The notes beneath the pieces were generated by a model. It did not search any database. It had not been told where the DNA came from and worked only from the letters and a program-made list of their open reading frames with translations. From Streptomyces xylophagus (lineage in GTDB: Bacteria; Actinomycetota; Actinomycetes; Streptomycetales; Streptomycetaceae): a stretch of 64,000 bases of DNA. Where the stretch lies: contig NZ_JNWO01000006.1 in assembly GCF_000716435.1 (NCBI RefSeq), positions 248,001 to 312,000 on the forward strand, given 5' to 3'. Positions 24,647 through 33,124 of the stretch are shown in pieces. The position numbers and the translations under genes are program-made. Numbering within the stretch: the first letter of the stretch is position 1; every line of letters starts with the position of its first letter.

Positions 24647-25741
24647 CTACCGCGTCCCCGGCCGCTGCGAAGAAATGGGCGAGGTATTCGCCACCTGAGG
24701 CGAGTCCGAGTTCGAGTACACCGACGGCGCCGCGACCGACTCCGTCGGGTCGCTCTGGTCGTCGACCGGGTTCGCCGTCGCGCCGCCGACGATGCGGATG
24801 TTCGCCTCGTCGAAGGCCCGCTTGACCCGCCACCGGAGCTCTCGCTCGACGCTGACCGACTTGCCCGGCATGGTCTTGGCGGAGAGGCGGACGACCATCG
24901 AGTCGATGAGGACGCTGTCGAGGCCGAGGACCTCGATCGGGCCCCAGAGGAGCTCGTTCCAGGGCTCCTCCTTGCTCATCTTCTCCGTGACCGCGTCGAG
25001 CGTGGCCTTCACCCGGTCCAGGTTCTCGGACGCCTTCACCGTGACGTCCACGCCTGCCGTGGCCCAGCCCTGGGACAGGTTGCCGATGCGCTTGACCTCG
25101 CCGTTGCGGACGTACCAGATCTCGCCGTTGTCGCCGCGCAGCTTGGTCACGCGCAGGCCGACCTCGATGACCTCGCCGGAGGCGACGCCCGCGTCGATCT
25201 GGTCGCCGACGCCGTACTGGTCCTCGAGGATCATGAAGACGCCGGAGAGAAAGTCCGTGACCAGGTTCCGGGCGCCGAAACCGATCGCCACGCCCGCTAC
25301 ACCGGCGGACGCCAGCAGCGGGGCCAGGTTGATCTCGAACGTGCCCAGGATCATCAGCGCCGCTGTGCCCAGGATCACGAAGGACGCAACGGAGCGGAGG
25401 ACGGAACCGATCGCCTGCGAGCGCTGGCGGCGGCGTTCCGCGTTCACCAGGAGACCGCCGAGTGCCGTGCCGTCCACCGACTCGACCGTGCGGTTCATCC
25501 GGTCTATCAGCTTGGTGATCGCCCGCCGCACCGTCATTCTCAGCACCGCCGCGATCACCAGGATCAGCAGCACCCTCAGACCGATCGCCAGCCATGTGGA
25601 CCAGTTCTGCTCCACCCAGCTGGCGGCATTGGTCGCGCTCTCCTGGGCGTCCTGGAGAGAGGGCACGGTCACCGTGGTCTCCGAGGGGCTCGGGGACGGC
25701 GACGGTGAAGCGGCGGCCAGTAGGACGGCGGACAAGGACAC
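24647..25741 (-). CDS. Small-conductance mechanosensitive channel (MscS family)
   Basis: This 364-residue protein has three membrane helices (about 46-68, 110-130 and the pore helix region 140-160), the pore signature AGVAGVAIGFGARNLV, and a MscS beta/cytoplasmic domain (GDQIDAGVASGEVIEVGLRV, RNGEVKRIGNLSQGW). MscS channels open under membrane tension and release solutes on osmotic downshock. The start is a GTG at 25741 preceded by GGAGG; a Ser/Pro-rich stretch follows the first residues. The final 40 residues are low complexity. Confidence 0.9.
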   Translation of the reverse strand: MSLSAVLLAAASPSPSPSPSETTVTVPSLQDAQESATNAASWVEQNWSTWLAIGLRVLLILVIAAVLRMTVRRAITKLIDRMNRTVESVDGTALGGLLVNAERRRQRSQAIGSVLRSVASFVILGTAALMILGTFEINLAPLLASAGVAGVAIGFGARNLVTDFLSGVFMILEDQYGVGDQIDAGVASGEVIEVGLRVTKLRGDNGEIWYVRNGEVKRIGNLSQGWATAGVDVTVKASENLDRVKATLDAVTEKMSKEEPWNELLWGPIEVLGLDSVLIDSMVVRLSAKTMPGKSVSVERELRWRVKRAFDEANIRIVGGATANPVDDQSDPTESVAAPSVYSNSDSPQVANTSPISSQRPGTR

Positions 25742-26063
25742 GGCAGGTACCTCCAGGTGCTGCGTCTGCCTCCGGCATGGTCCGACGGGGAAAGGTCACG
25801 AATAGGTCACCGGGAGGGCAGGCCCACCACACTATCGGGGCATCGTGTGTGGATCGTTGCCGAGTTCGGGGGAGAGGCCGTGCTCAGCAGGGAATGAACA
25901 GGTGGGACGAACCCACGGCCGTCCCGGGGATGAATCACATGTGGTCGAAAACACTCCCAGCCCGTTACCGGGACATGGTGGCGCTTCCACCAGGCATGAG
26001 GGGAGACTGACTACAGATCGTCCCGGCGCGAGCCACGCGCCGCCGACGCACAAGGAGGCATCC
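25742..26063. other. Divergent intergenic region, MscS/HNH
   Basis: About 320 bp holding the promoters of the minus-strand MscS gene and the plus-strand HNH gene. Ribosome sites are visible at both edges (GGAGG for MscS, AAGGAGG at 26052-26058 for HNH). A frame open from 25845 into the HNH gene shows no conserved protein. No operator or RNA structure was recognised. Confidence 0.5.
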
Positions 26064-26600
26064 GTGCCGCATGTCCTGGTCCTCAACGCGTCGTACGAGC
26101 CACTCGGCGTCGTACCGCTCCGCCGCGCGCTCGTCCTCGTCCTGGAGAACAAGGCTGTCTCCCTTGAGGAATCCGGCGCCTATATGCACAGCGCAACCGT
26201 CACAGTCCCCGCACCCAGCGTGGTCCGGCTCAAGCGATTCGTACGGGTTCCCTATCGGGGGCCCGTTCCTCTCACCCGGCGGGCGCTGTTCGCGCGCGAC
26301 GGGGGCCGGTGCATGTACTGCGGTGGCGTCGCAACCAGCGTCGACCATGTCATTCCGCGCAGCCGCGGGGGCAAGCACGCGTGGGACAACGTGGTGGCGT
26401 CCTGCCGCCGCTGCAACCACACGAAGGCCGACCGACACCTCTTCGAGATCGGCTGGCGGCTGCGCCACAAACCCGCCCCACCCACCGGCCTGGCCTGGCG
26501 CATCATCGGGACAGGTCATAGGGACCCGCGCTGGCTGCCGTACTTGCAGCCCTACGGCGCGGAGGACGCGATGGCCCGGATCGACGGCATCTCCGCCTGA
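26064..26600 (+). CDS. HNH endonuclease family protein
   Basis: This 178-residue protein carries a zinc-bound HNH module: CMYC (83-86), VDHVIPRSRGG (94-104), DNV (108-110) and CRRC (114-117). The N-terminus (VLVLNASYEPLGVVPLRRA) is typical of a widely conserved actinobacterial HNH family that is single-copy and not tied to restriction. It may act on DNA in repair, but its substrate is unknown. GTG 26064 follows a perfect AAGGAGG at 26052-26058, which fixes the start against longer in-frame options. Confidence 0.88.
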   Translation: MPHVLVLNASYEPLGVVPLRRALVLVLENKAVSLEESGAYMHSATVTVPAPSVVRLKRFVRVPYRGPVPLTRRALFARDGGRCMYCGGVATSVDHVIPRSRGGKHAWDNVVASCRRCNHTKADRHLFEIGWRLRHKPAPPTGLAWRIIGTGHRDPRWLPYLQPYGAEDAMARIDGISA

Positions 26601-26656
26601 CGATCCGGGCTTTTGTGTACCCACTCCCAGTGAGTACGGCGGCACAGCGGCACGGT

Positions 26657-26689
26657 CCGGCCCCGGGAACCCCCGTTCCCCGGGGCCGG
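26657..26689. terminator. Bidirectional terminator
   Basis: A stem of about 14 bp (CCGGCCCCGGGAAC with GTTCCCCGGGGCCGG, one bulged G) closes a 4-base loop between the convergent HNH and ABC permease genes, ending 4 bases before the permease stop. Confidence 0.7.
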
Positions 26690-26692
26690 CCG

Positions 26693-28042
26693 TCATGCGT
26701 ACCGCAGCTCGCCCGGCCGCACCGAGCGCCGCAGCAGCGGCAGTGACGTGGCCGCCGCCAGCAGGCAGGCCGCGTAGACGCCGACCGGGACCAGCAGCGC
26801 GGTGTACGGCAGGGGCGCGGCGACGTGGTCCGACATGGCGGCGCCGTACCAGATGCTGATCGCGGTGCCGCCCAGGCCCGCCACCGCGATCGCGGGGAAC
26901 AGCGGCAGCGCGGTCTCCAGGAGCAGCGCCCGGGCCAGCACGGCGTGCGGCACCCCGGCGGCGACCTGCGCGGCCAGGCCCCGGCGCCGGGTGGCCAGGG
27001 ACTCGGCGGTGCCGACGGCCAGGCCCGTCAGGACGAGTGCGAGGGCGACGAGGATCGCGGCGGCGGTCAGGTCGATGCCGGTCGTGTAGTAGGACATGCG
27101 GGTGCCGAGGCTGCCCTCGCGCCGCATCTGGTCCAGGCCCGCGAGCAGCACCTGTCGTACGCCCGCGAAGCCCGAGCCGACGACCGTCACCAGCAGCACC
27201 GCCGCATGGGTGCGGGCGGTCGACCAGGGGTCCTCGCGCAGCCGTTCCGCCGCGATCAGCAGCGCGGGGCGTCCGGTGCCGGCCGCGAAGCCCTCACCCA
27301 GTTGGCGGGACGAGGCCCCGGAGAGCCAGATCGCGATCAGGCTGAACAGCACCGCCAGGACCACTACCGTCACCGGGCCGAGGCCGAAGGACACCGGGCT
27401 GCCGAGGACCGGGGTCAGCGCGATCGCCGCCACCGTCGCCGCGAGCAGCTTGGTCGCCGTACGGAACAGTGGCCCCGGCCCGTGCGCGGGCCGCACCCGC
27501 CGTAGCCGCCCCAGCGGTTCGGCCACCACCCGCCGCAGCGACACGGCACTCACGACCGCGCCCAGCACCGGTACGGCCGCCGCGACCAGGACGACGCCGG
27601 CCCAGGCCGTGGCGTACGGCAGCAGCGCCACTACGGCCGTCGTCGCCACCACCGAACCGGCCAGGCAGGCGAGCCCCGACTCCAGTGCCGCGATCCGCCG
27701 CACCTGCCCGGGCGTCGCCCCCGCGAGCCGCAGCGCGGCCAGCCGCCGGTCCCGGTGCACCGCCCCGATCCGCGCGCACTGCCCGAGGAACCCAAGCACC
27801 GGGATGAGCAGCAGGCCGAGTGCCAGACTCACGTTCCGCCGGTCACTGGGGGAGTCGAACAGCCCCGACCCGAAGGACACGGAGTAGAACCCGTCCAACG
27901 ACAGCAGCGCTACGACACCGAGTCCGATCCCCGTCGCCAACGCGGCCCCGACCGCCGTGAGCCCGACCCGCCACCACTCCCGCCGGTCCGAACCCCGGGT
28001 GAGCAGCCACGCCAGCCGCAGATCCGAGAGGAACGCGCTCAT
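26693..28042 (-). CDS. ABC exporter permease (FtsX/MacB-like)
   Basis: This 449-residue membrane protein has about eight hydrophobic segments arranged as two FtsX-like blocks, with no large extracytoplasmic domain. Conserved pieces include RIGAVHRDRRLAALRLAGATPGQ, read in part, and AESLATRRRGLAAQVAAGVP. It works with the ATPase whose stop overlaps its start (ATGA), probably in antibiotic or lipid export or cell-envelope stress. The PadR regulator upstream in the same operon suggests inducible expression. Confidence 0.87.
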   Translation of the reverse strand: MSAFLSDLRLAWLLTRGSDRREWWRVGLTAVGAALATGIGLGVVALLSLDGFYSVSFGSGLFDSPSDRRNVSLALGLLLIPVLGFLGQCARIGAVHRDRRLAALRLAGATPGQVRRIAALESGLACLAGSVVATTAVVALLPYATAWAGVVLVAAAVPVLGAVVSAVSLRRVVAEPLGRLRRVRPAHGPGPLFRTATKLLAATVAAIALTPVLGSPVSFGLGPVTVVVLAVLFSLIAIWLSGASSRQLGEGFAAGTGRPALLIAAERLREDPWSTARTHAAVLLVTVVGSGFAGVRQVLLAGLDQMRREGSLGTRMSYYTTGIDLTAAAILVALALVLTGLAVGTAESLATRRRGLAAQVAAGVPHAVLARALLLETALPLFPAIAVAGLGGTAISIWYGAAMSDHVAAPLPYTALLVPVGVYAACLLAAATSLPLLRRSVRPGELRYA

Positions 28043-28752
28043 GCGGCCACCCCCGCCGTCGCCACGGTGCCGTCCGCCAGCCGGATCTCGCGGTCGGCGT
28101 ACGCCGCGACCTGCGCGTCATGGGTGATCAGCAGGACCGCCGTACCGGACTCACGGGCCGTACCGATCAGGGCCGTCATCACCTGCTCGCTCGCCAGGGA
28201 GTCCAGGGCGCCGGTCGGTTCGTCCGCGAAGACGATCCTCGGGCCGGTCACCAGGGCCCGGGCGAGAGCCACCCGCTGGGCCTGGCCGCCGCTCATCTCG
28301 CCCGGCCGCAGCTCGGCCTGCCCACGCACCCCGAACCGCTCCAGCCACTCACCGGCCCCGGCCCGGGCGTCCGCACGCGAGGCGCCCGCGAGCAGCAGCG
28401 GCAGCGCGACGTTGTCGACGGCCGTCAGCTCGGGTATCAGCTGTCCGAACTGGAAGACCACCCCGAACTCGGTGCGCCGCAACTCGCTGCGCCGCTTCTC
28501 AGGCAGCCCGTCCAGCCGCTCCCCGGCGTACGTCACCGTCCCCTCGTCGGGGCGGACGATCCCGGCCAGGCAGTGCAGCAGCGTGGACTTGCCGCTGCCG
28601 CTGGTCCCCGTGACGGCGAGGATCTCCCCGGCGCGCAGGTCGACCGAGGCGCCGCTCAGCGCCAGGGTCCTGCCGTGCGCCTTGACGAGATCACGGGCCG
28701 AGAGGAGCGGCACCGGCGGGGTGTCCTCCGGGAGGTCTTCCCTGTTGCTCAT
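28039..28752 (-). CDS. ABC exporter ATP-binding protein (LolD/MacB-like)
   Basis: This 237-residue ATPase has Walker A TGTSGSGKST, Q-loop VFQFGQLIPEL, signature MSGGQAQRVALARAL and Walker B RIVFADEPTGALDS. It pairs with the FtsX-like permease downstream. ATG 28752 overlaps the PadR stop; upstream in-frame codons run through the PadR gene and are not used. PadR, ATPase and permease form one translationally coupled operon. Confidence 0.92.
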   Translation of the reverse strand: MSNREDLPEDTPPVPLLSARDLVKAHGRTLALSGASVDLRAGEILAVTGTSGSGKSTLLHCLAGIVRPDEGTVTYAGERLDGLPEKRRSELRRTEFGVVFQFGQLIPELTAVDNVALPLLLAGASRADARAGAGEWLERFGVRGQAELRPGEMSGGQAQRVALARALVTGPRIVFADEPTGALDSLASEQVMTALIGTARESGTAVLLITHDAQVAAYADREIRLADGTVATAGVAA

Positions 28753-29282
28753 GCTGTGTCGACCTCCGCGGTCAGAGTGGTCAGCCGGGCCGCCGTCGTC
28801 GCCATCCAACGGAGGTCCGCGTCAAGGTGGTTGAGGGCGTAGTCCGCCGAGAGCACGGTCGCCAGATCGGTGCCCTTGGCGGTCTTGACCGCCGTGAGTT
28901 CCCGCATCCGCTCCATATGGGCGGCGCGTTGGGCCCGGAGATACGCCTCCGGGTCGCCGCCGGCCAGGATCGAGACGACGACCTTGGCGAAGATCTCGTT
29001 CGTCACGAAGGGCGCGGGCGGCGCGATCTCCCCTGCCCACAGGGCGAGTTCACGCGAACCGTCGGCCGTCGAGCGGTACGTCGTCCGTTCCGGGCCGCCG
29101 TCCGAGTCGGTGCCGTCGACCTCCGCGAGACCGTCCCGGACCAGCCGTTGCAGGGTCGTGTAGACCTGCCCGTACGCCAGCGGCCGGGCCTGCGGGAATC
29201 GTTCGTCGTGGCGTCGCTTGAGGTCGTAGCCGTGGCTCGGTCCTCCGGCGAGCAGGCCCAGCAGGATGTGGCGGGTGCTCAT
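28749..29282 (-). CDS. PadR-family transcriptional regulator
   Basis: This 177-residue protein has an N-terminal winged helix (HILLGLLAGGPSHGYDLKRR, with YGQVYTTLQRLVRDGLAEV as recognition and wing region) and a helical C-terminal dimerisation domain typical of the longer PadR class. It is the first gene of an ABC exporter operon and is likely a ligand-released repressor of it, as for LmrR-type PadR proteins that control drug pumps. An imperfect inverted repeat overlaps the start region. Confidence 0.9.
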   Translation of the reverse strand: MSTRHILLGLLAGGPSHGYDLKRRHDERFPQARPLAYGQVYTTLQRLVRDGLAEVDGTDSDGGPERTTYRSTADGSRELALWAGEIAPPAPFVTNEIFAKVVVSILAGGDPEAYLRAQRAAHMERMRELTAVKTAKGTDLATVLSADYALNHLDADLRWMATTAARLTTLTAEVDTA

Positions 29283-29288
29283 GCCGCT

Positions 29289-29313
29289 CAGTATGCACCG
29301 GATACATGTACTG
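29289..29313. promoter_or_regulatory. Candidate PadR operator
   Basis: A 25-bp imperfect inverted repeat with outer arms CAGTA/TACTG, including the palindrome TACATGTA (29303-29310), begins 7 bases upstream of the padR start. Its A/T-rich ATAC/GTAT character fits PadR sites. Autoregulation is inferred. Confidence 0.4.
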
Positions 29314-29465
29314 AGTGAATAGTGATCAGCGGGGAAACTGCGGGGGAGTGGGGGGAGGGAGTGGCTGCGGTGCCACCCTTACCCCACCCTGGAGGTCTGC
29401 CGTCGCGCCCACTGGGTAGGGCTGCGGTAACCCGCCCGTCGCCCGTACCCGACAAGGAGGCCCCC

Positions 29466-29795
29466 GTGGCCGCAGCATCGGCGTCACTTCCGCTCCCGGC
29501 CCGTTCCAAACGCACCGCGGAGCCGTCCGCCGACCCCGCACCTGACCTCTTCTTCGTCGACTCCGAGGGCGCCTGGGCCGAGACCCCGCTGACCAGCGAA
29601 CCCCCGCTGGCCGACGCCGAGCCCCTCACCAGCGAGCCGCCACTCGCCGACACCGCCCCGCTGACCAGCGAGTCCGCCACGATGGACGCGCCACTCACCA
29701 GCGAGGCCGGCCCGATCGACGACCCGATGACGACGAGCGGTGAATTCGCCGCCCTCGTCGACCCGTTCGCCGCCCCGGACTCGACGAGGCCCTAG
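29466..29795 (+). CDS. Short acidic repeat protein upstream of malQ
   Basis: A 109-residue unrecognised protein. GTG 29466 has a perfect AAGGAGG 5 bases upstream. The sequence is Ala/Pro/Asp-rich with five PLTSE units at roughly regular spacing (TPLTSEPPLAD, EPLTSEPPLAD, APLTSESATMD, APLTSEAGPID) and ends DPFAAPDSTRP. It is probably disordered. Its stop is immediately followed by the malQ ATG with no gap, so the two are co-translated. Function unknown. Confidence 0.6.
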   Translation: MAAASASLPLPARSKRTAEPSADPAPDLFFVDSEGAWAETPLTSEPPLADAEPLTSEPPLADTAPLTSESATMDAPLTSEAGPIDDPMTTSGEFAALVDPFAAPDSTRP

Positions 29796-31964
29796 ATGAC
29801 AGCACCCCGGCCGGCCGAGACCCTCGGTGAGGAACTGTCCCAACTCGCCGAACTGCACGGCGTCGCCACCGCCTACAGCCCCTCCCCGGACCGCGCGGTC
29901 CCGGCCTCGCCCGACGCGGTCGTCGCCGTCCTGGCCGCCCTCGGCGTCGACGCGAGCACCCCGCAGGCCACCCGCGCCGCGCTCGCCGCCCGCCAACAGG
30001 AGCTGGCCGAACGGCTGTTGCCGCCGACCGTCGTGGGCCGCCCCGGCAGCACGCCCGCCGCGCTCGACGCGCTGCCCGAGGGCACCCGGCTGCACATCGA
30101 GACCGAACAGGGCGAGACCCGGGCGAGCGCCGAGCAACTCCCGCCCGGCATCCACCACTTGACCGCCACCGCGCCGGACGGCCGCAGCGCCGAGGCCCAT
30201 CTCGTCATCGCCCCGGACCGGTTGCCCACGCCCACCGGACGGTCGTACGGGCTGATGGTGCAGGTCTACTCCCTGCTCTCCCGGCACTCCTGGGGCATGG
30301 GCGACCTCGGCGACCTCGGCGAGCTGACCGCCTGGGCCGGGCGGGCGCTCGGGGCCGGATTCGTGCAGGTCAACCCGTTGCACGCGGCCGTACCCGGCGC
30401 GCCCACCGACCCGTCGCCGTACCGCCCGTCCTCCCGCCGCTTCCCCGACCCGGTGTATCTGCGGGTCGAGGACATCCCCGAGTTCGCGTACGCCGAGGAG
30501 CCCGAGCGGCTGCACGGACTCCTCGAACGGGCCGCGCGGCTGCGTGAATCCGTCCTGGAGAAGGGCGCGTTGATCGACCGGGACGCCGTGTGGGAGCTGA
30601 AGCGGGAGGCACTGGAACTCGTACGGGAGGTCCCCCTCGGGCCCGGACGACGGGCCGCCTACGTCGACTTCCTCGCCCGGGAGGGCGAGGCGCTGGAGGA
30701 CCACGCCACGTGGTGTGCGCTGGCCGAGGTGCACGGTTCCGACTGGCACCGCTGGCCCGCCGCCCTGCGCGACCCGCGCTCACCCGAAACCGCCCGCGCC
30801 CGCGCCGAGTTGATGGACCGCGTCGACTTCCACTCCCGCCTCGCCTGGCTCACCGACACCCAACTCACCACCGCCCAGCGGGCCGCACGGGAAGCGGGCA
30901 TGCCGGTCGGGGTCGTTCACGACCTGGCGGTCGGGGTGCACCCGGACGGCGCCGACGCGTGGGCGCAACAGGAGTACTTCGCCGCCGGCATGTCGGTCGG
31001 CGCACCCCCGGACGCCTTCAACTCCCTCGGCCAGGACTGGGGGTTGCCCCCCTGGCGCCCGGACCGGCTGGCCGAGTCCGGCTACGCCCCGTACCGCCGT
31101 CTGCTCCGCGCGCTCTTCGGTTACGCGGGCGCCCTGCGCATCGACCACGTCATGGGCCTCTTCCGCCTGTGGTGGGTCCCGCAGGGCCGACCCCCGACCG
31201 AGGGCACCTACGTCCGCTACGACGCCGAGGCCATGCTCGCCGTCCTCGCGCTGGAGGCCTCGCGTGCCGGGTCGGTGGTGATCGGCGAGGACCTCGGGAC
31301 CGTGGAACCGGGTGTACGGGAGACCTTGCAGGAGCGCGGGGTGCTCGGCACGTCGGTGCTGTGGTTCGAGCGGGACTGGGACGGCGACGGCCGTCCCCTC
31401 GCCCCCGAGAAGTGGCGCGCCGACTCGCTGGCCACCGCCACCACCCACGACCTGCCGCCCACCGCGGCCCGGCTCACCGGCGAACACGTCGAACTCCGCG
31501 ACCGGCTCGGCCTGTTGACCCGGCCGGTGGAGGAGGAGCGGGTCGAGTCGGCCACCGACGTGGGGGAGTGGCTGGCCCTGCTGTCCCGGCTCGGCCTCTT
31601 CGAGCAGGCGGCGGGCGGCGGCCGTCCCGCGTCCGAGGAGGAGGCCGAGATCCACGCCGTTCACCGTTTCCTGCTCCGCACCCCCGCCCGCATGATCGGC
31701 GTCTGGCTCCCCGACACCGTCGGCGACCGCCGCCCGCAGAACCTGCCCGGCACGTGGGACCAGTATCCGAACTGGCGCCTGCCCATCGCGGACGCGGACG
31801 GGCGTCCCATGACCCTGGAGGAACTCGCCGCGTCGCCGAGGCTGCACGCGCTGGTGGATGTGCTGCGGGTGGGGTTGGGGGAGGGGACGGAGAGCGGTTC
31901 GGGAACGGGCGCGGAATCGGGCTCCGAATCGGGCTCGGCAGTCGGTGAGGAAGGCGGCCCGTAG
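29796..31964 (+). CDS. malQ: 4-alpha-glucanotransferase (amylomaltase)
   Basis: This 722-residue GH77 enzyme transfers alpha-1,4-glucan segments between maltodextrins in glycogen and maltose metabolism. Visible motifs: LRIDHVMGLFRLWW (catalytic nucleophile region), VVIGEDLGTVEPGVRETL (acid/base Glu), and TTHDLPPTAARL (third Asp). It has the longer actinobacterial N-terminal domain before the barrel, which starts around residue 150. The tail (GEGTESGSGTGAESGSESG) is low complexity. ATG follows directly on the stop of the short repeat protein. Confidence 0.95.
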   Translation: MTAPRPAETLGEELSQLAELHGVATAYSPSPDRAVPASPDAVVAVLAALGVDASTPQATRAALAARQQELAERLLPPTVVGRPGSTPAALDALPEGTRLHIETEQGETRASAEQLPPGIHHLTATAPDGRSAEAHLVIAPDRLPTPTGRSYGLMVQVYSLLSRHSWGMGDLGDLGELTAWAGRALGAGFVQVNPLHAAVPGAPTDPSPYRPSSRRFPDPVYLRVEDIPEFAYAEEPERLHGLLERAARLRESVLEKGALIDRDAVWELKREALELVREVPLGPGRRAAYVDFLAREGEALEDHATWCALAEVHGSDWHRWPAALRDPRSPETARARAELMDRVDFHSRLAWLTDTQLTTAQRAAREAGMPVGVVHDLAVGVHPDGADAWAQQEYFAAGMSVGAPPDAFNSLGQDWGLPPWRPDRLAESGYAPYRRLLRALFGYAGALRIDHVMGLFRLWWVPQGRPPTEGTYVRYDAEAMLAVLALEASRAGSVVIGEDLGTVEPGVRETLQERGVLGTSVLWFERDWDGDGRPLAPEKWRADSLATATTHDLPPTAARLTGEHVELRDRLGLLTRPVEEERVESATDVGEWLALLSRLGLFEQAAGGGRPASEEEAEIHAVHRFLLRTPARMIGVWLPDTVGDRRPQNLPGTWDQYPNWRLPIADADGRPMTLEELAASPRLHALVDVLRVGLGEGTESGSGTGAESGSESGSAVGEEGGP

Positions 31965-32063
31965 GCAGTGAAGGGCAGTGAAGAAAGGGGCCCGTGACGC
32001 CCGTACGCCCCATACGGCACCCCCGGGCGCGCGGCTCGTTCGGGCGTTCGCTACTTTTGCGGT

Positions 32064-32327
32064 GTGGACAAGAAGAACGCCCTGCGCGCCGGCGCCCTGG
32101 CTGCCGGTACGACGCTGATGATGCTGCTCATGACGTCCCCCGCGCTCGCGCTCACCCGCGACGACGGTGACGACCCGGGTTCCGGCCTGAGCGTCGCCGA
32201 GACGCTGGGGCTCTATGTTCTGATCCCGCTCGCCCTGTTCTCGATCATCGCGGGCCTCGTCCTGGCGCTGGACAAGTCCAAGGACCGCGCGCCGAAGGCC
32301 AAGGCCACCACCGGCACGAAGGCCTGA
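32064..32327 (+). CDS. Small membrane protein
   Basis: This 87-residue protein has two hydrophobic segments (about 8-30, LAAGTTLMMLLMTSPALAL, and about 47-69, LGLYVLIPLALFSIIAGLV) around an acidic loop, then a Lys/Ala tail. The first segment could be a cleaved signal peptide (ALA-LT). GTG start at 32064. The family is common in Streptomyces and uncharacterised. A strong terminator follows. Confidence 0.72.
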   Translation: MDKKNALRAGALAAGTTLMMLLMTSPALALTRDDGDDPGSGLSVAETLGLYVLIPLALFSIIAGLVLALDKSKDRAPKAKATTGTKA

Positions 32328-32341
32328 CCTCAGGTTTCCCG

Positions 32342-32383
32342 GAAGGCGCCCGCATCACCCACGGCGGTGAGGCGGGCGCCTTC
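32342..32383. terminator. Bidirectional terminator
   Basis: A perfect 12-bp stem (GAAGGCGCCCGC with GCGGGCGCCTTC) with further partial pairing in the loop (TCACC/GGTGA) lies between the convergent small membrane protein gene and the TetR gene. Confidence 0.8.
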
Positions 32384-32394
32384 GGCATGTCCGC

Positions 32395-33003
32395 TCACGG
32401 GCTCGGCGCCGTGAGGTAGCGCTGCACCGTGGGCCCGAGCCAGGCCACGATCTCCTCGCGGGCCAGCGCCACGGTCGGCGGGAAGCGCAGCACGTAGCGG
32501 GTGAGCGCGAGCCCCAGGAGCTGGGAGGCGACCAGCCCGGCACGCGCCGGCGCCTGCTCCGGGTCGGGGCACGCCTGCCGCGCGACCGGCAGCAACTGCT
32601 CCCGGAAGATCTCCTGCATCCGCTCGGCCCCGCCCTGGTTCGTCGCGCCGACCCGGAGCATCGCCGTCAGCTCCTCGTTCTCCTCCCACATGGCGAGGAA
32701 GTGCGTCACCAGCGCCCGGCCGACCTCGTCCCGCGCGGCCGAGGTCAGGTCCGGCAGCTTCAGGTCGTAGGAGACGGCCGCTGCGAAGAGCCCCTCCTTG
32801 TTGCCGTAGTAGCGCATCACCATCGACGGATCGATCCGTGCGTCCTTGGCGATGGCGCGGATGGTGGCGCGTTCATAGCCGTCGGCGGCGAAGCGCTCGC
32901 GGGCGGCTTCGAGGATGGCGGCGCGGGTGGCGTCGGAGCGGCGAGGGCCGGGGCTGGTGCCGTCGGTGCCGGAATCTGTGCCGTTGCTGGCGCTGTCGTT
33001 CAT
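32395..33003 (-). CDS. TetR-family regulator, divergent from FAD monooxygenase
   Basis: This 202-residue repressor has an N-terminal HTH (ILEAARERFAADGYERATIR, IAKDARIDPSMVMRYYGNKE) and a helical ligand domain. It is divergently transcribed from the flavin monooxygenase gene and the 121-bp gap carries a perfect palindrome plus three 14-bp repeats, so it probably represses both genes until an aromatic or antibiotic-like ligand binds. ATG at 33003; longer frames would extend through the operator and are rejected. Confidence 0.9.
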   Translation of the reverse strand: MNDSASNGTDSGTDGTSPGPRRSDATRAAILEAARERFAADGYERATIRAIAKDARIDPSMVMRYYGNKEGLFAAAVSYDLKLPDLTSAARDEVGRALVTHFLAMWEENEELTAMLRVGATNQGGAERMQEIFREQLLPVARQACPDPEQAPARAGLVASQLLGLALTRYVLRFPPTVALAREEIVAWLGPTVQRYLTAPSP

Positions 33004-33019
33004 GCCAACAAGCGTAGGC

Positions 33020-33105
33020 CAACACGTGTTGACAGTCCAGGGGGCGGGTTCTAGTCTCGTCAACGAGTGTTGGCAAACGAGCGTTGGCAAACAGGCGTTG
33101 GAGAT
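33020..33105. promoter_or_regulatory. TetR operator region
   Basis: CAACACGTGTTG (33020-33031) is a perfect 12-bp palindrome. Three direct repeats with 14-bp period follow (33064-33077, 33078-33091, 33092-33105; core GTTGGCAAA). The half-site GTTG/CAAC is shared by both elements, consistent with several TetR dimers covering the divergent promoters. Confidence 0.6.
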
Positions 33106-33124
33106 ACGGCACTAGGAGGCCACC

